From: an uncultured Lachnoclostridium sp.
GTDB taxonomy: Bacteria > Bacillota > Clostridia > Lachnospirales > Lachnospiraceae
Assembly: GCA_947369165.1 (NCBI GenBank)
Contig: CANBKJ010000022.1
Span: forward strand, 1-38,479
Length of the DNA stretch: 38,479 nucleotides
Direction of reading: 5' to 3'
This document shows, one piece after another, positions 9,167 through 15,732 of this stretch; within the stretch, counting starts at the first letter, position 1; every line of letters starts with the position of its first letter. The notes under the pieces were generated by a model. It was not told the DNA's origin and made no database searches. It saw only the letters and a list, made by a program, of their open reading frames with translations. The position numbers and the translations under genes were made by a program.

Positions 9167-9230
9167 AATCTATCTTCCTTCCAAAATCCAAGCTGGCATT
9201 GCTATCATAATCCGAAATCTTCGACCTAAA

Positions 9231-10217
9231 TTAATCTCCCATGATTTTGTAATACAGATATAAAGCTCTTGTCCTCTGGTGCTTCATGAGATTCAACAAA
9301 ACTCTGTCCTTTATCCCAAAACACTGCTTCCTGTCATAAAGCCCGCCTACACTTTTCATTCTTCCCCATTTCCTCATGTATTCCCGACAAGTTCCGGCGT
9401 CAAATCCCGATCTCCCCACCAGGGCATATAATTTATTTTTCACCGCGGTCAGATAAAAATGAGATAAAAATTCGGGATCCGGATTTCCTCCACAACGATC
9501 CCAGAAAGCTGCCACATTTTGAAACAGCCGCTCCTCAATCTCCATGGAATCCTCCCGGAATTTGAAAGAAAGGGATTGATCATTCACGTTGTGGTAAAAA
9601 TACAACGCCTCCGACAACAGGCTGATCTTCTCCGCCTGCTCCAGCACCTTCAGATTGAACAGCAGATCCTCCCCCTTATTGAGATCCAGAGGAAATGCCG
9701 CCTCTGCCTGCTCCAGCACCCTCCTGCGATACAGTTTATTCCAGGGAACATGAACTAAAAACCGGGTAAAAAGAGAGGGAAACTGCTCCCGGATACCCTC
9801 ACGCCCTTTCAGCAAAAGATCCAGAGGCAGAACCTTCCTCTGCTCTCTTTCGTTATAGTAGCCACAGATAACAAGATCACTCGCATCCCGCTCCATACGT
9901 TCCACCAGACGACGGCAGGCATCCGGATACAGCATATCGTCACTATCTGCAAACTGGATGTACTCCCCCTGTGCCCTGGCAAACCCATAATTTCTCGCCG
10001 CTGATACGCCCTCATTTTCTTTCGTGAACACATGGAAATAAGCATATTTTTTTTCATACTCCCTGCACAGTTCCAGACTTCCATCACTGGAACAGTCATC
10101 CACCACGATGACTTCCATTCTATCATAATTCTGATCTATGATACTCTCAAAACATTCTGCCAGCCGTTCCCTTGAATTATAGACTGGAATAATAATAGAC
10201 AGCAGCCCTTTGTTCAT
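9231..10217 (-). CDS. GT2-family glycosyltransferase
   Basis: This 328-residue GT-A protein opens with IIIPVYNSRERL, has the nucleotide-binding VVDDCSSDGS and the metal-binding DSDD in YIQFADSDDML. The C-terminal 110 residues are helical without membrane segments, as in EpsJ/WcaA-like capsular transferases. GAGGGAAAG stands just before the ATG. It lies 16 bp after the first LicD gene and 64 bp before the GT4 gene, in the same leftward run. It should be an inverting transferase that extends a glycan in the cytoplasm; donor and acceptor are not readable. Confidence 0.88.
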   Translation of the reverse strand: MNKGLLSIIIPVYNSRERLAECFESIIDQNYDRMEVIVVDDCSSDGSLELCREYEKKYAYFHVFTKENEGVSAARNYGFARAQGEYIQFADSDDMLYPDACRRLVERMERDASDLVICGYYNEREQRKVLPLDLLLKGREGIREQFPSLFTRFLVHVPWNKLYRRRVLEQAEAAFPLDLNKGEDLLFNLKVLEQAEKISLLSEALYFYHNVNDQSLSFKFREDSMEIEERLFQNVAAFWDRCGGNPDPEFLSHFYLTAVKNKLYALVGRSGFDAGTCREYMRKWGRMKSVGGLYDRKQCFGIKDRVLLNLMKHQRTRALYLYYKIMGD

Positions 10218-10233
10218 CTTTCCCTCGTTCCTC

Positions 10234-11118
10234 TCATGGTTTTTCTGACATACGTTTCACCGGATAACTTTTTCCCCGGTACTCTTTGTAGCTCTTATGA
10301 ACATCCACACACACACCATCGTGGGAGGGAACCTGGTTCTCCTCTGGCGGCAGCTCCATATAATTGCCAAATGCCATTTTCAAATACTTGTCATAACCAA
10401 CGGGAATAGGCAGTTTGTATCCCTCAAAGTCTTTGTACACAGCAGATTCAAAGATTTCCTTTGGATATTCATTCACCATATAATTGTAACGCACACAGAG
10501 TTCTGTCACATAATCGCAGTCACGGATGGGATACCGGGACATATGACGCTCACAGATTCGCGCCATCCGCCAGCGGTTCTTCCATCCCGGAGCCAGCGCT
10601 AACATACACTTCCCGACGGCATACAACAGCTTTCCCTTGCTGGTGGGCGCCTCCTGGTTGATGTAGATCTGATAAGCAAGTCCCCACAGAAGCTGGCATT
10701 TGCGCCTCCAGCGGGAGGAAGGACAGCCATCCAGAGGCAGGATCTCCAGCCGGATGCCATGAGCCATGTCTAGATCCATCTGCCTTTCCTTTACAAAGGT
10801 GGTTTCCTCATCGGTGATTGCGGTGAGCTGGGACCGTAAGAATTCCGTTTCACTGGTCCGGCTCAGCCGGTACTTGCTCTCATCCATCTCCTGCTTCCAC
10901 AGACGGCACATTTTCTCATAATCCTCCCTGGGCATAAATACGTCGATGTCATCGTCCCAGGGAATAAACCCTCCATGGCGCAGCGCGCCAATACAACCGC
11001 CACCGCATAGATAAAAAAGCAGATGATGTCTCTCACAAAATTCCTGAAACACCAGCGTGATCTCCAGGCATTTTTTCTGAATTTCCTTTAATTCCGCCAG
11101 CTCTTTTTCACTCAGCAT
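10234..11118 (-). CDS. licD: LicD-family phosphotransferase, copy 1
   Basis: The 294-residue protein carries the LicD/fukutin nucleotidyltransferase-fold motif GGGCIGALRH at 39-48 followed by GFIPWDDDIDVFMPRED (50-66), whose Asp cluster binds metal. Characterised bacterial LicD enzymes move phosphocholine from CDP-choline onto teichoic acids or glycans; the related fukutin/FKRP proteins move ribitol-phosphate from CDP-ribitol. No licA, licB or licC (choline uptake and activation) is in this window, whereas CDP-ribitol synthesis (TarI/TarJ) is, so a ribitol-phosphate role is possible. It lies 9 bp after a second, clearly paralogous LicD gene. GAGGAAAAACT precedes the ATG. The family is certain; the substrate is not. 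Confidence 0.9.
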   Translation of the reverse strand: MLSEKELAELKEIQKKCLEITLVFQEFCERHHLLFYLCGGGCIGALRHGGFIPWDDDIDVFMPREDYEKMCRLWKQEMDESKYRLSRTSETEFLRSQLTAITDEETTFVKERQMDLDMAHGIRLEILPLDGCPSSRWRRKCQLLWGLAYQIYINQEAPTSKGKLLYAVGKCMLALAPGWKNRWRMARICERHMSRYPIRDCDYVTELCVRYNYMVNEYPKEIFESAVYKDFEGYKLPIPVGYDKYLKMAFGNYMELPPEENQVPSHDGVCVDVHKSYKEYRGKSYPVKRMSEKP

Positions 11119-11127
11119 AGTTTTTCC

Positions 11128-11991
11128 TCACATTTCTTTTCTGTCTCCCGCCGGTACACAGGGCTTGTCTAGATCCAACAGGACGCAGTCATGATGTGCC
11201 TTCTGTTTTTCCTTTGGCGGCAGCTGCATATAATCGCCAAAAGCTTCCCTGAGATATCCGTCATAACCGATGGGAACAGGCATCTTCCGTCCCTCAAAAT
11301 CCACAAAAACGGCCTTCTCAAACCATTCCTTCTGATATTTCTTTTTCATGTAATATGGTCCCGAACAGAGCTCGGTAATATAGAGGCATTCCCTGATCGG
11401 ATAGCGGGTCATCTTTTTCTTTGCCAGCTTCCAGATCCGATAACGGATTTTCCTTCCCCGAAAGATCCCAAGAAGCAGGCGGCTTCCGGCCGCCATCAGT
11501 CCCCCATGCTTTTCCGGCACAGTCTGTGCACGAAACAGCGAATAGATCAGTGCCCACATACACTGAAACTTTCTCTGCCACCGTCCCTCTGGATACCCGT
11601 CCAGAGGGATCACATCCAATGCCACTCCGTGAGGGATAGCAAGATCCTTCTGATAGGGCTTCACCTGAGTGGTCATACTGTCTCTGAGGGTGGCAAAATT
11701 GTTCCGGTCCACATAATCCTCTGTGGTATCTGACAGAAGATAACGCTTTCCCTTTTCATAGGACCGCCACTGGCTCACAAATACCTCATAGTCCTCTCTT
11801 GGCATAAAAAAATCCAGATCATCATCCCAGGGGATAAACCCTTTATGCCGCAGCGCCCCGATACATCCTCCTCCACAGAAATAACAGACCAGCCCCCGTT
11901 CCTGACAGAACGCCACAAACACCTCTGCCATCTCCAGGCTCACCCGGTGCAGTCCCTCTAATTCTTTTTCTGTATATTCTCTCAGTTCCAT
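11128..11991 (-). CDS. licD: LicD-family phosphotransferase, copy 2
   Basis: This 287-residue paralogue of the neighbouring LicD protein has the same core, GGGCIGALRH at 40-49 and GFIPWDDDLDFFMPRED at 51-67, and similar C-terminal elements (RYPIRECLYITELC, MQLPPKEKQ). I place the start at 11991 (MELREYTEKELEGL) because GAGGG lies five bases upstream and the N-terminus then aligns with the other copy; the frame is open back to 12033. Tandem LicD pairs usually modify two positions or two polymers. The 5' leader, back to 12137, holds a structured repeat element (12053-12169) shared with the region upstream of tarI. Confidence 0.88.
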   Translation of the reverse strand: MELREYTEKELEGLHRVSLEMAEVFVAFCQERGLVCYFCGGGCIGALRHKGFIPWDDDLDFFMPREDYEVFVSQWRSYEKGKRYLLSDTTEDYVDRNNFATLRDSMTTQVKPYQKDLAIPHGVALDVIPLDGYPEGRWQRKFQCMWALIYSLFRAQTVPEKHGGLMAAGSRLLLGIFRGRKIRYRIWKLAKKKMTRYPIRECLYITELCSGPYYMKKKYQKEWFEKAVFVDFEGRKMPVPIGYDGYLREAFGDYMQLPPKEKQKAHHDCVLLDLDKPCVPAGDRKEM

Positions 11992-12052
11992 CAATTCCCT
12001 CATTCCTTTTCCGGTTGATATCCACCAGTACAACTTTTCGGTCTGCTGCAGT

Positions 12053-12169
12053 CACAAACAATCCATGAATAAAGAACAGCTTTACTGTTCTTCATAGGTG
12101 CGACTTTAGTTTTTCTAAGGCATGGTTTTTTCATGCCTTAGAAAAACTTCGCACCTTTCACACTTCTCC
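12053..12169 (-). repeat. Structured intergenic element, copy A (upstream of licD)
   Basis: This stretch of about 117 bp shares its two ends with the element at 24831-24945: CACAAACAATCCATGAAT (12053-12070 here, identical) and TTCACACTTCTCC (12157-12169, one-base difference). Between them are two hairpins: AAGAACAG/CTGTTCTT (12072-12079 and 12085-12092) and a 15-bp perfect stem TTTTTCTAAGGCATG (12110-12124) with its complement at 12132-12146, loop GTTTTTT. An outer pairing AGGTGCGA/TCGCACCT encloses the larger hairpin. The element includes the stop codon and last ten or so codons of the ExoA-like GT2 gene. It could act as a terminator, an RNA processing or regulatory leader for licD, or be a small palindromic repeat that moves. 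Confidence 0.6.
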
Positions 12170-13196
12170 GCCAGAATGGCATCTTTACCAGTCCCGCCAG
12201 TGTCCCCGTCCCGTAACTCACATGCAATAAAAAGAACAGCACTGGCAGCAAAAGATGCCCCGGATATTTTTTCTGTCCTTTGACAGCCAGGAGCGCCATC
12301 CCCACAGCCAGCAGCCAGTACAATGACCACATCAGCACCGCCAGCTGAGGGTATGACAACCATGCCAGCAAGGAAGTAAAGAGAATCCCGCACACGAAAA
12401 CAAAGGGCACAAAGTGATACAGAGACAGACAGCCGGGACAGACTCCCACCGTCAGTCCGATCCAGTAGCCATTGGCACATTTCTGACGGCACATCTTCCC
12501 CAGATCCGGCCGGATCATCTGGTAGGAAATGATCCCTGGTACCATACAGAGCCGAAATCCGTTCTGACGCAGGCGGTAATGAAATTCATTGTCCTCCGTC
12601 CGCCCCAGATCCTCCCGGAATACCCCTGCCTTTTCAAACACTTCCCGGCGGTAAGCCCCGTGAAAAAATGACTTCACATAAGCTTTTTTCCCCTCGCGGC
12701 GGAATCCCGCGGCGCTGCTGCCAAACATAGAACTCTCGGCGGTGAGAAGAACCTGCTGCCAGGGAGATTCCTCTTCTACTATATTGGGCCGGACGCCTCC
12801 TGTCACCATCTCTCCCTCTTCCAGCGCCGCCACATTCCCCGCCACAAATTCCGGTGGAATGCTGCTGTGGGCATCCACCCGGATCAACACCTCCGTGGTA
12901 AACGCCCGAATGGCATGGTTCCAGCCGCAGCTCTGGCGTCGTTTCGGATTGTCCACCACCTGGATATTGAAAAACTCTTCTTTATACTCTTGCGCAAACT
13001 TCTGCATCAAATCTCTGGTACTATCCTCAGACCGGCTGTCCACCAGCACCACTTCCATCTGTTCATGGGGATATGTCTGCTTTACCACATCCTCCAGAAT
13101 CCTCGGAAGATTTTTTTCCTCGTTATATGCTACGATGCCAACTGAAACCTTCAAGCTATCCCTCTTTTCATCCCAATTATAAAGTACCCTTTTCAT
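12138..13196 (-). CDS. GT2-family glycosyltransferase with C-terminal membrane helices (ExoA-like)
   Basis: The 352-residue protein has a GT-A domain (VGIVAYNEEKNLPRIL, VVLVDSRSEDSTRD, the metal-binding region IRVDAHSSIPPEF and the TEDNEFHYRLR acceptor motif) followed by three or four membrane helices (about 240-340). The motif order resembles ExoA-type succinoglycan transferases. It should add a sugar to a lipid-linked intermediate at the membrane. GAAGGAC precedes the ATG. It is the first gene of the leftward run and is divergent from the GT2-GtrA gene. Its last ten or so codons lie inside the structured repeat at 12053-12169, so its C-terminus may have been rewritten by that element. Confidence 0.88.
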   Translation of the reverse strand: MKRVLYNWDEKRDSLKVSVGIVAYNEEKNLPRILEDVVKQTYPHEQMEVVLVDSRSEDSTRDLMQKFAQEYKEEFFNIQVVDNPKRRQSCGWNHAIRAFTTEVLIRVDAHSSIPPEFVAGNVAALEEGEMVTGGVRPNIVEEESPWQQVLLTAESSMFGSSAAGFRREGKKAYVKSFFHGAYRREVFEKAGVFREDLGRTEDNEFHYRLRQNGFRLCMVPGIISYQMIRPDLGKMCRQKCANGYWIGLTVGVCPGCLSLYHFVPFVFVCGILFTSLLAWLSYPQLAVLMWSLYWLLAVGMALLAVKGQKKYPGHLLLPVLFFLLHVSYGTGTLAGLVKMPFWRRSVKGAKFF

Positions 13197-13393
13197 ACTT
13201 GCAAGTCCTTCTCCGGAAAAACTTCTTGCCCTTCCGTTCCGAAAGGTTTATACTTAAAAATATATTGATGTTCGGGACAGAAAGTATACTGACCCCAACG
13301 AATGCTACGGATTGCTTCTTGTTTACAACTCCTGCAGTCCTTTAAACATTATCATATCATAAAAATAAGTAATTGCGGAATTTTTTTCCACCC

Positions 13394-13410
13394 TCCGGCG
13401 GCGCGCCGGA
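13394..13410 (+). other. GC-rich hairpin just upstream of the GT2-GtrA ribosome site
   Basis: TCCGGCG (13394-13400) and CGCCGGA (13404-13410) form a perfect 7-bp stem with loop GCG in otherwise AT-rich leader DNA. It ends seven bases before AGGAG of the following gene, so it could affect translation start. It lies in the 231-bp divergent gap 13197-13427, in which I see no convincing promoter hexamer pair on either strand. Confidence 0.45.
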
Positions 13411-13427
13411 ATTAATAGGAGAAGATT

Positions 13428-14528
13428 ATGGGGACATTTTATCACGAAATAGCCATTGTTATTCCCGCCCTGAATCCGGATGACCGGATGATCACTCTCG
13501 TAAAGGAACTGACGGAGGCCGGCTTTGAAAATATCATTTTGGTGGACGATGGCAGTGAGATCAATAATCGAAAATACTTTAAGACCTGTAAAGAAGAATA
13601 TAACTGCCGTATCATACGGCACGTCATCAATTTTGGAAAGGGAATCGCACTGAAATCTGCTTTTAATCACATTCTGGACAACCGTCCCGATATAAACGGC
13701 ACCGTGACTGTGGACTGTGACGGACAGCACGTGATCGAAGATATCCTCACCTGCGCCAGACTGGTGCACGAACATCCGGATCACCTGATCCTCGGCTGCC
13801 GCCAGTTCGACGATAAGGAAATTCCCCTGCGCAGCCGTTTTGGAAACAAATTTACAAGGCATTTTATCAAACTTTTGTGCGGGATCAACGTATCTGATAC
13901 CCAGACAGGGCTGCGAGGCATGTCCCGGACGCTGATACAGGAATATTTCGCCAAAACGAAAGGGGAGCGCTTTGAATACGAAATGAACATGCTCCTTTGT
14001 GCCAGGGAGTGCCAGATCCCCATTCTGGAATTTCCTATCCGCACCATTTACCTGGAAAATAATGAGAGCTCTCATTTTAACCCCTTTATCGATTCCATAC
14101 GGATCTATAAAGTATTTCTCAAATTTATGCTCAGCTCTCTTTCCAGCTTTGTTATTGATATCGCTCTGTATTACGTGCTGGGACTGATCTTCCGCCCGCT
14201 GATCGGCGACAAGGTCCAGATCTCCTTTTTCGGTCTGGAAATCTCGCTGTTTATTTTATTGCGCAGCGTACTGTCCAGGCTGGGATCCTCCCTGTACAAC
14301 TTTACTATCAACAAACGCCAGGTATTCCACAACGAATCGAAGGATTATAGAATCATATTAAAATATTACACGCTGTGTATCTGCCAGCTGATCATATCTG
14401 CACTGCTGGTGGACAAGGCTTTGACGTTTATTTTCTCATCCACCATCCGCAAATGCATTATTGATACAATCTTATTTACTGTCAGTTTCCAGATCCAGAG
14501 GGAATGGGTATTTAAAAAGCGAAAGTAA
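13428..14528 (+). CDS. GT2 (DPM1-like) fused to a GtrA-like membrane domain
   Basis: The first 220 residues of this 366-residue protein form a dolichol-phosphate-mannose-synthase-like GT2 domain (IVIPALNPDDR, DDG at 40-42, TVDCDGQH at 94-101). From about residue 228 it carries a GtrA-like domain of four membrane helices, with the family hallmark SSLYNFTINKRQVF. GT2 proteins of this type charge undecaprenyl phosphate with one sugar, and GtrA-like parts are thought to help flip it, so the fusion may do both. AGGAG sits six bases before the ATG. It is a single-gene unit facing a CsbB/GtrB-type GT2, 20 bp apart, with no terminator between. The sugar is unknown. Confidence 0.9.
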   Translation: MGTFYHEIAIVIPALNPDDRMITLVKELTEAGFENIILVDDGSEINNRKYFKTCKEEYNCRIIRHVINFGKGIALKSAFNHILDNRPDINGTVTVDCDGQHVIEDILTCARLVHEHPDHLILGCRQFDDKEIPLRSRFGNKFTRHFIKLLCGINVSDTQTGLRGMSRTLIQEYFAKTKGERFEYEMNMLLCARECQIPILEFPIRTIYLENNESSHFNPFIDSIRIYKVFLKFMLSSLSSFVIDIALYYVLGLIFRPLIGDKVQISFFGLEISLFILLRSVLSRLGSSLYNFTINKRQVFHNESKDYRIILKYYTLCICQLIISALLVDKALTFIFSSTIRKCIIDTILFTVSFQIQREWVFKKRK

Positions 14529-14548
14529 AATTTCCCACTGCATAAACT

Positions 14549-15505
14549 TTACTTATCATCCAATATGTCCTGGATGGCATATTTGGGTCTTCCCTTTGCC
14601 TCCATATACACCTTCCCGATGTATTCTCCCACGATACCGATGGCGAGAAGCTGCAGCCCTCCCAGCGCCCAGATGGAAACGATCAGACTGCTCCAGCCCG
14701 GCACTGTATCACCTAATACAAACTGCATAATAGAATAAAACAGCATGAGAACACTGACAAAAAATACAACAAATCCAAGCCATACGATAAAACGAATGGG
14801 CTTGACACTAAAGGAAGAAATTCCGTCAAAGGCAAATGCCAGCATTTTTTTCAGGGGATACTTACTCTCTCCGGCAAACCGCTCGTGTCTTTCATAATAC
14901 ACCGTATCCGATGGATAACCGATCAACGGAATCATCCCTCTCAAAAACAGATGGACTTCTTTATAATCCTCCAGCTGCTCCAGCACACGCCGGCTCATCA
15001 GCCGGTAATCCGCGTGATTGAATACAATATCCACTCCCATCCATTTCATCATTTTATAAAAGCCCTCAGCTGTGGTCTTTTTAAAAAATGTATCCTTTTT
15101 CCGGCTGCTCCTCACCCCGTAGACCACATCATTTCCAGCATAATATTTATCTATCATCTCATCGATGGCGTTCACATCATCCTGCAGGTCGGCATCGAGA
15201 GAGATCGCCACATCTGCGTGCTCTTTGGCATACATCAGTCCCGCCAGCACCGCATTCTGGTGTCCCCGGTTCCGGGACAGATTAAGCCCGCTCACCAACC
15301 GGTGATCCCCATACAGACGTTTGATAATAAGCCATGTCTGGTCCCTCGACCCATCATTTACAAAGACGATCCGGCTGGCAGCACTGATCTTCCCCGCGGC
15401 GATCAGGTCTTCCATCTTCCGGGTCAGCTGCTTTGCCGTCTCATCCAGTACCTCCTCCTCATTGTAGCAGGGTACTACAAGATAAAGTGTACTTTTTTCC
15501 TTCAT
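14549..15505 (-). CDS. GT2 with two C-terminal membrane helices, CsbB/GtrB type
   Basis: This 318-residue protein matches undecaprenyl-phosphate sugar transferases such as CsbB, GtrB and YkoT: VVPCYNEEEVL, FVNDGSRD, SLDADLQDD, then two long C-terminal helices (about 230-260 and 265-300) and the ending GEYIGKVYMEAK. It should make a C55-P-sugar on the cytoplasmic side. Such enzymes commonly act with a YfhO-type transferase that adds the sugar to teichoic acid outside, and a YfhO gene is at 28.8-31.5 kb. The start is placed at 15505, with GGGGGA seven bases upstream, over an in-frame upstream ATG. It has its own strong promoter at 15537-15565, so it is probably transcribed alone. Confidence 0.9.
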   Translation of the reverse strand: MKEKSTLYLVVPCYNEEEVLDETAKQLTRKMEDLIAAGKISAASRIVFVNDGSRDQTWLIIKRLYGDHRLVSGLNLSRNRGHQNAVLAGLMYAKEHADVAISLDADLQDDVNAIDEMIDKYYAGNDVVYGVRSSRKKDTFFKKTTAEGFYKMMKWMGVDIVFNHADYRLMSRRVLEQLEDYKEVHLFLRGMIPLIGYPSDTVYYERHERFAGESKYPLKKMLAFAFDGISSFSVKPIRFIVWLGFVVFFVSVLMLFYSIMQFVLGDTVPGWSSLIVSIWALGGLQLLAIGIVGEYIGKVYMEAKGRPKYAIQDILDDK

Positions 15506-15536
15506 ATTTTTTCCCCCATATCGTATATTTGTTTTC

Positions 15537-15565
15537 ATTTTATACATTGTTGCCCTGCTTGTCAA
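15537..15565 (-). promoter_or_regulatory. Promoter of the CsbB/GtrB-type gene
   Basis: On the minus strand TTGACA (15565-15560) and TAAAAT (15542-15537) are 17 bp apart. The start of transcription would be near 15530, giving a leader of about 25 nt that holds only the ribosome binding site. Confidence 0.75.
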
Positions 15566-15673
15566 ACTTAAAATACTGGCAGAATGTTTTAATTAGTTCG
15601 ATGAGACCATCAGGCTATGTACAAGCCGGTTGATCCGTGGCTATGCTTTTATATAAGATATTTCCTTATGGAA

Positions 15674-15701
15674 TTGACATAAAATACAAATATGGTAAAA
15701 T
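15674..15701 (+). promoter_or_regulatory. Promoter of the polymerase-kdsB-aldolase-kdsC operon
   Basis: TTGACA (15674-15679) and TAAAAT (15696-15701) are 16 bp apart, with TG one base before the -10 box (extended -10). Transcription would start near 15708, about 25 nt before the TTG start at 15733. This is one of the best promoter matches in the window and is divergent from the one at 15537-15565. Confidence 0.78.
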
Positions 15702-15732
15702 AGATTGAGATGCACGTTTATGAAGAAAGATA

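Noticed and set aside
12053..12169. Integron attC-like site
   Set aside because: Ends do not match the attC core consensus and no integrase is present; the flanking genes form an ordinary operon rather than cassettes.
13283..13290. AGTATACT, the same 8-bp palindrome as in the wzy operator
   Set aside because: Lacks the second half-site and sits alone; an 8-mer is expected to recur by chance in 38 kb.
13323..14075. A 250-codon minus-strand frame over the GT2-GtrA gene
   Set aside because: Antisense to a gene with clear GT2 and GtrA motifs; no plausible protein family in the translation.
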